Assembly (NCBI RefSeq): GCF_040581485.1
Contig: NC_090131.1
Span: 26,734,532-26,798,531, forward strand
Source of the DNA: Linepithema humile
Taxonomy: Eukaryota > Arthropoda > Insecta > Hymenoptera > Formicidae
DNA length: 64,000 bases
Direction of reading: 5' to 3'
A model generated the notes under the pieces. The model was given only the letters and a program-made list of their open reading frames with translations, searched no databases and had not been told where the DNA came from. Shown here one piece after another: positions 47,501 through 62,000 of this stretch (position 1 is its first letter; each line of letters starts with the position of its first letter). The position numbers and the translations under genes were made by a program.

Positions 47501-49279
47501 CATTCACTTCACGTAAGTATATACATAATAATTATTTGTTAATAAATAAAACTTGCTTTTATAAAATGTGGGTAAAAAATTGATAAAAGATTCAGAAAGA
47601 GACAAAAGTATAACTTTCTTTGATACATGAAGAGTTTAAAATATGAAGATTTTCTTTCTTCAATATCTAATCTAATCGTAGTTAGAATTATTATATATAT
47701 CACATTTGAAAAATTTAACTCTTGTTTTGCGGGAGCAAGAAGTCACAACATGTTTTCTAATAAATCTGCTAGAAATGATTATTTATTAAAACGCATATAA
47801 CGCAAACCTGTAAAAATACTTATATAATTATCTGATGATTTCCACAATTATGACACATCTTCAGCAGAAAGCGTCATTCGTTTGCTTCGTGCGTTGCTTC
47901 TGCTAATACTACTTTTTTCAATAAAAAGATATCCACTAATTAAAATATATCATTTTTCACTGTTTAATTCCAAAAATCACGCATAGAGTAGAATATAATT
48001 CATATGAAAAAGGTCTTTAATAGACTTTTCCATCACGATTGAAAGGAAAAATATAGTTCGTTCACCGCATTTTTCCTCGTGATGCGAATTTCGCCGCATG
48101 CATGCACTTACACGCGTTAAAATGTATAGGAACGCTTCCTTTGAGGTAGCGCATCTCTGATACGAGATATCGTTTCGTTTGCAATTCGATCTTCATTACA
48201 CAAACACCGATTAACGCACATCACAAGCATCGTGGTCGAAAGTTTAACAAATCGAGCTTATATCTAATCGATATTTGTGTAAAACTTTATTATATACAAT
48301 TGCATCCTTATTTTCGCTTCAGCTTCTACGTAAATGATTGCAAGAAGGAAAATAGTTCATGAAGTATTCTTGAGTTTAATTTCTTAATATGCTTTCTCTC
48401 AAAGCCAACAAACAAAACTCCTAAATAATTGTTCCTTTCGGAAGAGCTCGGAAGAGCAAGATAAATTCGTCATGATCACAAAATAGCAATTTTAGAGTAT
48501 GAATTTCTCGGATCAAATCACTTTGCAAGAACTTTCAATAATAAAATTTTGTCGACAATTATAAATTCAATTTCATGTCGTTGTTATTTCCGTTTTAATA
48601 TTTATTTACAATCATATAAAAATGCAATTCGATTAAAATAGATTTGCAAAATGATTTGATGCAAGGGCTTGCGCGATTATAGAGTACTAAGAATCTTAAT
48701 TATAACATTGGAAAAAAGATATAGAATGAAACTATTTACAGAGGACACTTGTGATCAAAAACAGTACGTGCTAATGTTCCATGATATATCCTGCGCCAAC
48801 TATCTTCATATCTCTTATTAAGCGCTATTTAAACGAAGATTCATTCGAGATATGATCGAGTCAAATGTTTAGAGAGATATGCTAATAATACTAAATGAAA
48901 ACCTAAATTTTAGCAGGACGAATCAGGACGTTTTCAACCAATTAATTGTTGCGTAACATCATTCATCCTAAATACGCGTGTTTGCCGCATCTCTTGGCAC
49001 TATGCGCTATGATCTACGTGCACGCGGTCGCAATACGCAGTCTAAAAATACGCAGACGGCAAAACAAGAGCAAGGATCATAGCAAGCATGGCGCCAGATA
49101 TTCTATTTATAATAAAATCGGCGATCCTCCGCGGTATTAGCAGTAATTAAATCGACTGCACCTTCGTTCAATCCGTTTTCACTCTGGGCCCGGCCAGTTA
49201 AATGCGTCGTGTACGGCAATTCAGTTCGAATCTAACGAACTCTACATCTATATTTATATAAGTAATACAAGTGGATATA
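44516..49279. other. LRIG 3' UTR and LRIG/trehalase intergenic region
   Basis: LRIG is followed by a long AT-rich non-coding stretch. AATAAA hexamers occur, for example near 45891, so the LRIG 3' UTR may be over 1 kb. Poly-A tracts occur near 46990. Open frames (44512-44763, 45201-45425, 45946-46194, 47328-47516, 48946-49140) are short and look random. No transposon or RNA gene was recognised. Confidence 0.45.
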
Positions 49280-51289
49280 TTTATTGACGTTTTTATATAC
49301 AACATAAAAAGAGAGTACATAAAAGAAAGTAGGAAAGAGGTAATCAGTATGCCGAACCCTTATGACACTAGTCAGACATTTTTCCTACTGTGCATCATTG
49401 TGTATGTATTACTGTATATAAATAATTATCCGCAATCAAATTAGGTCGTAATTAAAAAGATCCGTACGATTCGTCAGAGGCTTTCTCGAGTACGTCGCAA
49501 AACAAATAACCAGGCACTTTCGCATTCTGGGCAGAAATAAAACTTTTATAAACCTAAACGCTCCGTCCGCACGCTCGACCGATATCTGCGACGTAATCGA
49601 GAAACGCCTTATCGAGAATTACGACTTTATTGTTTTGAGATATCGCGTTCGCTTAACGTATGCAACGAGAGAGCAGAGTTTACACATGCAGATACACAAT
49701 TAAATAAACATTCGCTCTGCTGATAACAATTCTACACATAACGTTTCTATTACACAAACTCTTACTTTAAGCTACAGAAAATATATAAATACACACCGTG
49801 AAATCATGGTCACTTTAGCGAATAAAAACTAGTTGAGCGCGTGAAAGCTGTTTCGAAAGATTTGGCAAAGGAACTTTCAACCTCTTACATCGCGAAGTCA
49901 CGGATGGTTTAAAAAAATAAATAAATCGCCGTACACAGCGCATTCGATTTTCAGACGCTCCCCGATCGGGTTCAATCGCCAATAATGCCGGATAAACATG
50001 CTCGCTCTCGTTTATAAAAATATCAGCAAAAATACAACATTCTCGTCAATAATTTATCTGTAATGTCGTCGATTATCCGCTATCTACATATTTGTCTATA
50101 AACAATGTATATATATATATATTTGTATATATATATAATTTATACCTACAATTTTCGATATCCTGCTACGCGTGATATATTCTTTTATAAATCACGTACA
50201 CTCATTCTCTCAGTTTCACATGCGCACATTTAGTCGTCCGCAAATAGCAGAGTCCATTGCCCTTCTGTCTTACGGCTGTTTTTTTAATCGCTCTCTTTCC
50301 TTGTTATAAAATCACTCCGCGCGAGTAATTATAGTATTGGCGTACTCGCAAAAAACACACATACTTTCTCGCATTGCGAAAAGAGCCTGCTGGATAGAGC
50401 ATTGTGCAGAGTTAACCTCCGTATGTACAATATTTGGATGGCACTGTGGGATTCAGCTTTATACTTAAACGATCGTTTAGCGTTTTGATTTCGCGCTTGC
50501 AAGAATTATCTTAAAGACAATCTTAACTTAAAATTAGCCCGAGATAATAGCGTATCAAATATAGTATATCAAAGCTGACCGCGCATTTATAACAGTTTCG
50601 TTTTCTCGCACGATTCTTGTCCAAATAAATCCTGCTAAAAAAGACATCACAAACTTCCTGCACAATTGTACCTTCATTGGACAACGCAATAAATAATTCG
50701 CAAAATTCCACTATTCTATTGTTCAATGTTTCATTAAATTACAGCTAAATCCTGCCTATCGCCGAGATAGATCGTTCCATACGCATACGAATTTATACAA
50801 ATTCATACACACGCTCTGTCTTTACGCTAATATTTACACTACACGCGTCTACTTCTCTCTTCCGCCCGCTCCATTTTCGAATACGGCACCATTTAGACCA
50901 GACGAAAGCGGCAATCGGGATTCCCGAGACTTCGGTCATGCCTCCAGAATTCCGCGCGATCATCGCTTTTCCGCGTATTTCGCAGCCTCGATTTCGGACG
51001 ACCTCGCCGAAGTGATGTCACGCCGTTCTATTGGCCAAACATCTGCGCGTTCGTTTAGCAGCAGATAGTCTTCCACATCGGTTCGCACCGACCAGTTTCT
51101 CTCGCTCTTCTCCTCCAAACACCTGCCAGTGTAAATTCCAAGCTCTGGCGTACGGGAATACCCGGTCGCGTCATCCCTGCCGTTCCCGCATCCTGCCGGC
51201 CGCTTCCCTTCTCCCTACATGTGTGCGCGTATCTTCTTTCACTAGTCATGTTAACAATATCGATATTCGGTCTAGACAACAAACGGTCA
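49280..51289 (-). other. Probable trehalase 3' UTR
   Basis: About 2 kb following the trehalase stop on the minus strand, without a supportable coding frame. A minus-strand AATAAA (plus TTTATT at 49280-49285) is one candidate polyadenylation signal. An AT microsatellite lies at about 50106-50148. The UTR could end earlier. Confidence 0.35.
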
Positions 51290-51431
51290 TCAATCGTTGT
51301 GTATGTCCCTCAGTTCGGTGTACGCGATCCGCTTCCGGTACAGATTGCTGCCACTCGACAGTCCTATTCTCTTGTTCGGCATCGTGGACGGGCCAGGCAC
51401 GTGGTACTGCCGTCTCTTGTACACGACCATC
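51290..51431 (-). CDS. Treh: Trehalase terminal exon (cytoplasmic tail)
   Basis: The acceptor TTGTACAG lies just above 51431. One base completes a glycine codon started at 55942-55941, and 46 residues follow to TGA at 51292-51290. The product starts MVVYKRRQYHVPGPSTMPNK and ends YTELRDIHND. The positive residues right after the membrane helix agree with a type I orientation, and the first half resembles the tail I recall from other hymenopteran membrane trehalases. Confidence 0.85.
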
Positions 51432-54400
51432 CTGTACAAGAAGAAAAAAGCAATTAGGATCTGCACAATTATCTTCCTAAAAAAAAAGAGAAAAAATATA
51501 GATTTAATAAAGATGTTGAAAAATCGTTTCCTAACTTTTTACGATTACTCTCCAATTTCTGGTTATAAAAAAAATATGTTATAATGTTGCGACGGATAAT
51601 TAAGACGATTAAAACTATTGTGATATCATCCATCAGTGTGCGCTATTTTTCATCATTCTGCAGATGTATATTTCGATTATAATTATTATAAGATCCACGT
51701 CGGAAATATCGCAGTTATTTTTTGTAAACACAAGTATCAAAGTAGTTAATCAGTTTAAAGAGCATGACACTATTGTCAGAGAGCTCTTATGTATCATTAT
51801 GTGCATTAAGATACGGCGCAAGGTGACGCGTTATCGGAGCGTTGCGTCCGAGCATCAAATTTTCGTACAAAGCAATTTTTTTAATTATTTTTTCAAGAAC
51901 AAAACATGTACAGCTGAGTGTAAAAATTTTCAGAACTTTACTTCTACTTCGAGAAAAGTTGTTAACAGAACTTTTAAGATAAGAATTCTTATCTTAAAAA
52001 TAGACTTAAATCAGACGCTTCTTTCGCAGGCGCTATTTTAATCCAACGTTCATTGCGACATGAGAAAAAAAAAAAACAATTCCTTCATTCATTTTTCTCT
52101 CCTGATTTTATTGAGCCAAGTGTGCTGTTTCCGCTGAAAAATTGTTTCCTCGCCGCGATTTATTTTGTAGGTGATATAAATAGCAAGACGCATACGGAAT
52201 TACCGCCGTTATATCAATACGATCGCAGGTCGGTCCTTGAGCGCGATCTAATGTCGGCAGGAATTTGCGCAAAAAGCCTGAATGGAAAATGCAGTCACGC
52301 CTACATCACGTGTATGTTCATGACGGCCATTCGTTTCCTCCTCTTTCTCTGTACTACCACACATGCCGGTGCGTTGGTAATTGTATCGGTACCTTCACGA
52401 GAGTACTGATGGACGTAGCTAGTAGCTTCATCACACCTATCGCGATAACATCGTAATATATCGCGGTGTTTCGTCTAACAGCGATACGCGCGGTGCCTGA
52501 AATACGCGTTACCGAAGCCGAGAGATATTCTGCGAGTGTTCTGCGAAGTCCTCTGTAAAAAAATTAATTAATCCAGGAAATACATTTGATACGTTTAAAA
52601 TAATACATCCATGACGACTGTTTAAATATCTATTTTGGAAGGTGAATATTTTCTTTATCTAGACATTCGAAGAAATTAATACAAAGATTTAATAGCTTGG
52701 AAATTTAGCTTTTGAATTGTCATACTTGAAAGAATTAAATCCTTAGATTTAGAAGTCAGATGTTGCAATTCGGCGAAAGAAAGTTCATAATTTCGTGAAT
52801 ATTCGTATCGTAAAATGCTTAAGACCTTTGCTCGGATTAATTTTTGAGGATGGCTTCACACACATCTCCTAGAATAAATCTCTGCGTAGCGGCACGCATC
52901 TTTTGGGTCATCCTGTACAGTAATCATCACTGCTATCTACGTAATTACTATTGACGGTAGAGAACTAAGCACCATCGAAGCTCGGCGGCTTGCTGTGTGC
53001 GAAAATTTCCACTTGCGCAATGCAATGGAATGATAATTATTGCAATAACAAAGACTCAAATGCCATCTATTGAAAAAGAAATATCCTTGCGAATTAACAG
53101 TATATTCTTATGCAGATATTTAAAAATATATCTACTGCGAGCATTATTTCAGTCTCTTTTAATTATTCACTTCATGCCTTTTCACTTTGTCAAAGAATAA
53201 AATAACTCTCTTGAATTTCTACGGTTATTTGTTATCAAAATTAAATACATTGAAACAAGCAAGCCATTTCTGCTCATAAAAAAAAATGTACAAATAAATT
53301 ATTACATACAATTACATTCATATATAATTTCTATTAATTTAATCATTTTATTTCATGATGTAATTCTTTTTATAATTACTTAACAGACATACTTGTACAA
53401 CAGGCATGGACTTACCAAACCTTCCAAACAAACCGAGGACATTTTACCCGATCTAGTTCCAATAAGCGTATCCGGAATGTGTCTTTCCCCTTTTAAATAT
53501 TCAAATGTTAGAAAACGACATGAATGGCAACATGCAACGTCGGAGGTTTCGGCCCAGGATAGGTTGCATGGACATTCTATTTATTTATTTTATCGTACAA
53601 GGAGGTGGGCTTGGATGCGGGGAGCATGCGTAACACACACACACACACGTTTTGCACGAATAGAAGGGAAAAAAAAAAGATAGTATCCGTTAAACAAGAA
53701 TAATCGCCGTCGAATACTGGTTATTTAAATAGCTGCCGGTGAGAAAAACCCCGTGCAATACTTCGCGATGTCTCTGTGTATACCTGCGCATGCATTGTGA
53801 AAAATGTCATCTTGGTTGAAACGGCGATTTGAAAAGGTCGATATCTGAAATAGAAGTACAAAGTAATCGACGAACTCGTTAATGGCTCGCTCATCGGCTC
53901 GGAATAACTTCGCACAGACATCAATAATCAAATGCCCGAACATTGAGACGCATATAAATAAAGCTGATGAAAACTTAAGAGATAATTGTGCGTGTGCATA
54001 AGCTGTACTCTATAAATAAATATGCAATAATAAATCTTTCTTTCCTTTTTCTTAAAAAATGCATTCCTTTAATTTTTTATACGTTTTATTTTCATGAGGA
54101 ATCTATTCAATAGATTCGCGGGAGTATAGGCATAATAGTTCGCGAGATCATAGCTCTAATATTTCGCTATAAGTATATAGTGTGTGTATCGAGTGCTGAC
54201 AGATTTACTACAAAAGGGAATGATCGTTCACGAATGGACCGGAGAGGAATATAAAGTATAGAGGCGGCGAATTTCGCGAATTGGAAGCAAACTATCTATC
54301 GTCGTTACGGACGGCCGACCGTCGCCAATGACAGCCGCACGCCCGTTTCTTCACTTGCCACCTCAATGTTTCCCTCAAGTCGTTTAACGCACCGTGTTTA

Positions 54401-57400
54401 TTCGCCCGCTACGAGTTATGCATGTTTAAGGCACCCTTCGAGCAACGACGAAGGTTGAAGGAGTAATTTTGGCGACGCCCAACCTTCACAATGTCGCCAT
54501 TGCGAGTCATAAAAGTAAGGTAGCTACAGGCGCCGTACGCATGACTGACTAGATGAGTACGCTCTTCTCCCGAGACGAGAGACAGAGTGGGACTCTTTTC
54601 TCGTTTATACTTTTTATTCGTAATTAATCCTGCTGAAGCCGTTTTTTCTTTAACTTTCTCATTGCACCTTCTTATATCCTTCCTCTTTCCTTCCGAGGAA
54701 CCTTTTTCCCCGACGGCCTCCGAAATACCTCGGAGACGTCGGTTTTCGTATTATTTTTTTTTTTTTTTACATATATATGCAACATAATAATTTATCTAAC
54801 AGCTAATAATACTAGTATAGTAATTAATGGCTAATCTCAAAACAGTATACATCGGCTTATCGTAGAGGCTCTAAAGAAATCATCTGCGGCATTTCAGACC
54901 TAAAGACGAAGGGTAAACTCCTGCAATAGAAGGACGCTAGAACGTAGTTCGACCAGCGAAGTAGTTCGTTAAATAATCACAGATTATCCTTCGTAACAGC
55001 GCACGTCTGATGGAATGATTAAGTAATAGACGATTGTCTAGCGATAATAGATCCTGCCTACGTTATCCGTCAGCGAGAAGGGCCACGACATTCCTATAAA
55101 TAATATGAGGATACAATTCCGTAAACCGAGAAGACACTCGTCTGCAAAAAATCGCTACTAGCGATATAGCCCTGGAGATGATAATCTCCGAAAAACAAAT
55201 CGATGTACAATTTACAAATGTACAAAATGTACAAAAAACATGTCGATAAGAATCGCGAAGAGTGTGAAGTAAAAGATTGTATCGCATAACGTAAGAATTT
55301 AAGCAATTGGTGATACGATATCGATATCGATATCGATGGTATATCGCGAGCAAGCACCGCCGGATAAAGATTCGTGTCCCTTCCGAAATGTCACACCTAG
55401 ATAATACCGTTAAAAAAATATATATATTCCGCGGCTTATAGAATACTCTTTGGAAGCACGTGTGTGGCAAAAGAAAAAAAAAAGTTGACGGCCCCCTCAC
55501 GTATTCGGAGTGTCTTACAGTAATATTCGTAAGAAGAACAGTGCCTGCACTTGCTTCTATTTGGTCCCTTTACCCATTACGATCTCTCTTCTCATCGATC
55601 CGTCCGGTTACCGAAACCGAACGAACGAGGAAGAAGCAAGAAATTATTACTTAGGTCGATTTCGTTTTCTCTTCACAGCTGAAAGTTTCCATCTATCCTT
55701 TTACACATATATCGATCTATCTAACGTATCTTTTTCGCGAATTTTATCCTAGTTGACTTAGATCACGTGGATATCTGAAACAGAAAGCAAAAGAAAACAT
55801 TGTTTGACGCATACGTTCTTGAAGAAATGAAAAAGAAAAGAAAAAGCCATCAGTAAATAAAGAAAAACCGAGCTTCTTCCGTTCTTTTGCGACGCGGAAT
55901 ATTTTTTCTTCCGCCACATTTCTTTCGACACTCACCTCACCCTATAAATCCTGCTGCTAACGATATGATGAGCGCTAGAAGTCCGGTCAGCATTTGACCG
56001 GCTGTCGAGATGACCTGCGGTGGTGCCGCGTTCTCGACCACGATGTCGGGCGCGAAGTAATCCTCCGCCGTCAACTTGTCACCGTATTTATCCATCAAAT
56101 CCATAACGAGTCCGTTCGACCAGCCGAAGCCAAGCTGTACTTCGTACTCACCTCCGCTACCGTGTCCGCCCGAGACGGTCGCGTCATACTACAATCAGAA
56201 TTCAGAGTTTTCCCCCGCCTTAAAAATTTCCGCCTGAGAGAAAATTGCATGAATGATTAAAAAAAAAAAGAAATAAAAAATAAAGTAGTACAATTCTTAT
56301 TATTAGAGAAATATGAATTGATTTGTATTTCGAAAATTGCGTAGAAGATTTATATTATTTTCTCAATTACAAGAATATATTAATATTTTTATTTTATTTA
56401 TATCTTTACTTTCTTGTTGTACAAACATATTTATGTTCTCACTTTTTATTAATTTTTTTAAGATTATATTTAAAAATGGTCACCTTTTTTATTAAAATTA
56501 CCTTTTCGTACATGCTGTGCGTTTCGTTGAAAGCTTTGTAGTTGCTGCGCACCCATCTCTGACTTATCTCGTAGGCCAGCCTCTGCGCCCACGGATCGCC
56601 CGTGTTGTTCAACGACATGATAAAGAAATATTGCAGAGGCGGCCAGGCATTGGGATAGTCCCATTGCTCGCCCGAGTGCTCCAGTGTCGTCGGTATGCCG
56701 CCCTGGTTCACCATGATTTGATTCTTCTCGAGGTACTTGAGCACCTTCGACACGTAATCCCCTCTCTTCGAGGCGTCGTAGCAATTTGTCCAGAGGGGTA
56801 GAATATTGGTCGGGTAGAAATAGTCCCTCTTGATGTCGTTTAGAATATCGTAATCCAACCAGGCGCCGACCTCCTCGTGCCACAACACCACTCTGACCGC
56901 CTCCTTCCACTTCTCGGCTATGTCGTTGTAATACGCGACCTTTGTCTCGTTGCCCATCTGACGATTGTACTTCGCCAGCAGCACGGCGTTTCGGTATATC
57001 ATGGCGTTCAAGTCGACCGGGATTATCGATCTGGTCTTGAGATTCGTCAGATTACCTGCAATTCGTCTCACCGTCAGCCGAATTACTTTTCCGCTTGCTT
57101 TCACTCTCGCTCAATTTTGGAATAAAAAATATTTCTCTTCCAAATGTTCTTTCTTTATTTCGATTTTGAAATAGAAAAATGAAAAAAATAAATAAAAAAT
57201 CGCGTCCTTAATCTAGAACGGCGTTGAGCAAGGTCGGGCAGCTTAAGCGTTACAAAACGGCACGATCTAACGCACCCGCTTGCGGCATCGTATTTTGCAA
57301 AATGCATTTTAGAGTACCGATGCCTCGAGCAAGGCTTTCACTTAGGAAACGAGACGGAGGGCCTTGAGGCGCGCGCAGATCTCATTGAAGATACGGTGTT

Positions 57401-59066
57401 TAATGTGGAATACGTAGCACAATAATTGCGAGTATGCTGCGCGTGGGTGTCTGCCTGTAATATATCATTATGACGCTGGTTCGATCTATGAAAAAAAGTA
57501 TGATGAGCGAACAACGTAACGTTTTAGCTCGCTTCGGTATCGTTCAATATTAATCCTGGACGATGATTCTAGATAAAAAGACTGCGTTTAGAAAATATTC
57601 AAATGTTAATACGGGAACATCCTACCAGTTCTTTCTACGCAAACACCTATTCTATTTTTCATTTAAAGATGGAAGATGGCTTTTAAATGCCTATAATTAG
57701 CTGCGTCACTTTCTGTCGCCTCGATAACAATACGTTTTATGCAGGCATCAAAGTAACTATGCTCATCAGTATAACTGCGCCCGACGTCACTCACCCAGAA
57801 AGACTTCTGTCTTCATCGCGCGGGAAGCAATTAAAGAATGATAATTACCCTGGTTGGTACCCTCGTGTATGAACCATCGGCTAGAAAAATCCCATCCGGA
57901 CTCGGCCGCCGTTTTTAATTCCGCATAATAATCGTCCTTCTCTTCGGCAGTTCGAAAACTTTGGCTTGTCAGATAGTCCTCCCTGATCATCAAGTCGCGA
58001 GGTTAAAATGCGCAAGAACGCGTCGAGATTAACCGAGCTTGAGAATCATTCGATTGTAAAATTTCTTCGAGTGTTTCAAAAAATTACAATTTTTTTTCAA
58101 GCATCAAAAAAATAAGAATTTTTCATAACATTGAAAAATAAAAATAACAAATAAACGAAGAACTAATACGTCTGAATTTTGCAGAAAAGAATGTCATCTT
58201 TTTCGCTCGACAGTCGTGAACTTTTCTCAAGATTCGCTTCGTCATTGCTGCCATTGTCGGCTGGCGGAAGTCGCGTTACTTACTTATAGGATTCCGGTCG
58301 TGGGCCCGAGGATTCCTCGTAATATCTGGCGAGTGTGTAATTGGTCCCGTCTTTCTCGATATTTATAGTTCTATTGGTCATCCAGAAGTTGAACTCTTTC
58401 TCCAAGAGCCAGAGATTCTCCTTCAGCCACGCGTCGTCGCGGGTGGTCTTTAGATATTCCTCCACCATCGGTATCAGCAGCGGCGGATGCGAGCGCATCT
58501 TGTAGTAGACCCTGCCGCCGTTCGGTATGAAGCCGATCTTGTCAACGATCAACACGAAATTGTTCAGCATACCTCTGACAGTGGCGTGCATCTCCGACAG
58601 CAGCAGGCCCTTGATGATCCAGTACGAGTCCCAATAGTAGAACTCGCGGAATCTACCGCCGGGCACGATCACCGGATTCGGCACGTAGATGATCGAGTAG
58701 AGCTCCTCGTTGATTCTCACGTCGTCCTTCATCTTGCGGCCCAGCAGCTTCCAGATGTGATTGAGATCGGAGCCGAACTTCCGCAGCTCGTCGTCCTCGA
58801 TCTTCTGCAGGAATTTAGGGCTCGCCGTCCAGTCGGCCGGGTCCCAGTCCTCGAATTCGTAGCCGGCCGCCTCGAATGTGTTGTTCACGAACTTCTCGAC
58901 TTGGTGCTTGGTCGGCGCGTGGTTCACGCTCTTCATGAAATCCCGGAACGACGCCAGCGTCTCGTTCGGCGGCCGCTTCATCTTCATGTCGACGAAGTAC
59001 TTGGAGTCCTTGTATATGCCGGCCATCTGTATCGTGTGCAGCAGCTCGCCGTGGCAGTATACCTCA
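51290..59066 (-). CDS. Treh: Membrane-bound trehalase (5' end not found)
   Basis: Exons 59066-58284, 57982-57849, 57055-56502, 56188-55941 and 51431-51290 are in phase and encode 619 residues. The N-terminal exon(s) with signal peptide are missing: the first exon begins at an acceptor with the third base of a codon, then EVYCHGELLHTIQ. Glycoside hydrolase family 37 signatures are PGGRFREFYYWDSYW (about 58619-58663) and QWDYPNAWPP (about 56640-56669), with ESGWDFSSRW (exon 57982-57849), which carries the likely catalytic acid Asp, and GGEYEVQLGFGWSNG (exon 56188-55941). The enzyme splits trehalose, the main insect blood sugar, into two glucoses. A C-terminal hydrophobic helix (MLTGLLALIISLAAGFIG) followed by the basic MVVYKRRQYHVPG tail marks it as the membrane form (Treh-2) with the catalytic domain outside. 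The tail exon lies 4.5 kb from the rest but fits in phase and keeps typical tail sequence. Confidence 0.93.
51432..55940 (-). other. Last trehalase intron (4.5 kb)
   Basis: AT-rich, with an AC microsatellite at 53632-53648, a GATATC-type repeat at about 55313-55337 and a perfect 28-bp palindrome at 51972-51999. Just inside the 5' end, a TGA at 55939-55937 would stop an unspliced message. An unused-looking but strong acceptor sits at 55775. No nested gene is apparent. Confidence 0.7.
51972..51999. repeat. Perfect 28-bp palindrome
   Basis: TTTTAAGATAAGAA is followed directly by its reverse complement, centred on GAATTC. It lies in the last trehalase intron; no function is evident. Confidence 0.8.
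57056..57848 (-). other. Trehalase intron between catalytic exons
   Basis: A 0.8-kb intron with no recognisable content beyond its splice sites. Confidence 0.75.
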
Positions 59067-62000
59067 CTGGAAAGGCACGGTATATGGCTACTTGGCTCGG
59101 AGACGAGACGAGATCCTCTCGTCTGCGCGCGACTGGTCGCAACGATGGATTTTCTCGTTGGCCGAACCGGTCGCGGGAGGGTGATGAATTAATGAAAATT
59201 GGATGATATCTCTATTCTGAGAAATGAACTTTGCACCGTAAAAAGAAAGTTTTAGACAAAGACAAAAAAAATCTTGATAAATGAGATCGACAACTGAAGA
59301 GTTTTAGCGAACAGAATTATAGAAATTTTTATTATCGATTGTTTTTTAAAAACAACTAGATGGTTCTAAAGATCTTCTTTACTACAGTGCAAGATCAATC
59401 CTGTTGAAGGGACTTATGTTAGACTTCGAAATTGTGCCGCGGCTTTGTGAAGTTTACGAGACACGCTTTTCAATTGTTTGCGGTTTTTGCGGTTGGATCA
59501 ACATTTGGATCAATGTCGTGACCTCCAACTGAGTTGGAGATATCTCAGGACGCGTAAATTTCAGTAAGGATAAAAGAGCTACATTCTTTAGCCGCGAGAA
59601 TAATATAAATTGTAGCTTCTATTTGTAAAACATGAGTATCGATGATTAGCCGATGATCGTAAACAATGATGATACGTCGATAAAACCGCAACTCACGTGA
59701 AGAATTACACGCCTGCTTAACGGTAGCAAAATACCAATCGCGCAATTACAACGTTTATTTTTTCCCATGAACTGTAAGCTGCTGTAAGTATTCTGATTCA
59801 CTTCCGGGTACACCTTCAGCCAGACTAAAGGATTAGATCAGAGCTCATAAAAAGAACGCATTCGAACAAATCATTCGGACAAATGCGTGTTCGTGTAATA
59901 ACAGTCGTTAAGTCCCATAAAAGAATATTCTTTCCACCGCAATTAAAAATATGAAACGTAAAAAGTCCGCATAAAAATATCTCCAACAATATTTCCCTAT
60001 TTTAGTATTATCGTATTTTTTTACATGTATTTTCCTACGTAATTCTATACGATAAAAATATTTATTACTGCTCTCTTTAAATGCGAACAACAGAATAATG
60101 CACGCACATTTTGGCATACGAGTGCATTTTTGCTTCGGTTTCTAAAGATTATTTTTCATCAATTTCACACGCGTCAAACCGTGATATCGCGTTATTCGCG
60201 TGTAAATCGTTGCACGTGTCCGGTCTCCGTACGTGCGAAATCGTGCGACTTCTGGACGGCCTTGGTACAGAAATTTCTGCGTATCTCGCGACACACCGAG
60301 AGATGTGCTCGCACGTGTTCGCGCGCTTTCCACGCGACTAGTGAAATCGATCGTATCCAAAACAATTGTTCGTGGAAGGGGCGCGCGCCAGAGTCGATAC
60401 GAAAATTCGCGTTCGCGTGATGGAATGCGCGAGGCAGCCTCGCGAAATGTGCCGTCTCATTATCATTACTAATACGCACGCTAACCGCCTTGTTCGCGAG
60501 ACGAATAATAATAATTTTATTATTTGCTGGAAATCGACTCTCCTCGTTACACGTAAGCGAGATTACGCGAATTCTCGGCAACAGAGAATGCAAAGCGGAC
60601 TCTCCGACATCGAACTGCTGATTGTTAGTTTGCAATTACGTGCTGATATGCTTTTTTTTTTAATGTACATATAATTATCCGCGTGAGATAATTGCGAATC
60701 CACGAAACTGTATTTCGATTAAAATACATTATAATCAAAAATAAAAAGATAACTGCGTTATTTTTAGCGATTATAAATAATATTTGAATTTCACTAAGTT
60801 ATTTTTACTAAAATGAATTATCTTAAAAAATCAAATATTTATTATACAAAGCATATTTTTTTGTTAAAGATTATCTATGTTTAAAAATAATGGCGTGTTT
60901 TTATAGCAACGTTTGCAATGGTATTCTGTTATTGTATAGAAATGAGATTGTACCGCTGGTTTCGACAAAAATACGCGAAATAAATTTTTGTAAGGATAAT
61001 AACCTTCGATTATGCTCGCCATTGCTGATTATAAATCATATTATATTTTCAACGTCGTACGAAATCTATGATAATTTTGTTTGAACATATGCGTTACTTC
61101 ATTAATTTTTTTACCATCGGCAAACGTATTTTGCGAATTTCTTGCCAAAAAATACATATTTTTCTAGTACAATACATCTTTAATTATTTACTATAAATTA
61201 TCACTGTTTGATTGCGTCTGCATGATAACCGTCTTCAAATATGCAAATGCTGATTAACTCCGACTTCTGTTTGCTATTTTTACAAACAATTCACTAATTT
61301 ACACGAATCGGTATTTTTTTATGTATTTTTGAAAGTAGTGGAAAATAACTGTGTTTTTGATTTATAGAAAAATTATGATAAACAGGTTTGGAGAGAGAAA
61401 GAGCCGGGTCAAGTACGTATAATAGATTGCTGCGATAATATTGTTTTAATTACGCGTCGATTTAATTAATCGGCTAAACGTGATTTCAGATATCGCAACA
61501 CGCAATGGGAGAATCATACCTTCATTTCTTCTCAGCAAGCTGCCTTTCGCGATAAAATTTGCATTTAACGTCGCACGCGTATCAGCAATCAAATGTAATT
61601 GATCAATAAATTAATAAATGAATGCCTTGTCAAATTAGATCTTGTTCGATATCATTAGACTCGATGTGCATGTTGAAACGAAATGTCGCTGCAATCTTAG
61701 CTAAGGAGCCTGATCGCGTTACTTTATGATGAAGACGTCATTCGGAAGATCTCCGGAAGGTTCAATTTATCCCACTCTAAACGCGTGCCTTCGCGTCTCT
61801 TCGCTGCGTCGTAACATCATTTTATTTCAAATATAATACTTCAATTGCGACGCAAACAAGTGGATAGTTTGACTAAAAATACACCGTCTTGAAAAAAATA
61901 CAGAAGATTTCAGCATTTAATTGTTTTCGCGCTCATCAAATGTGCACCCATTACCGGATACACTCGGCGCAGACGTTATCTTGCAGACGTGATTCAAATC

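Noticed and set aside
51031..51584. Overlapping plus-strand frames of up to 149 codons
   Set aside because: They overlap the trehalase tail exon and UTR on the other strand; Ser/Arg/Cys-rich with no family match.
55744..55774. Ten-residue alternative trehalase tail after acceptor 55775
   Set aside because: It fits phase and has a good acceptor, but the 51431-51290 exon encodes a typical basic membrane-proximal tail and is the better main model. Kept only as a possible alternative.
58487..59206. 239-codon plus-strand frame
   Set aside because: Antisense of the first trehalase exon in the window.
60130..60674. Overlapping frames on both strands in a GC-richer patch
   Set aside because: No domain, no splice structure, and several frames open at once, which suggests composition and not coding.
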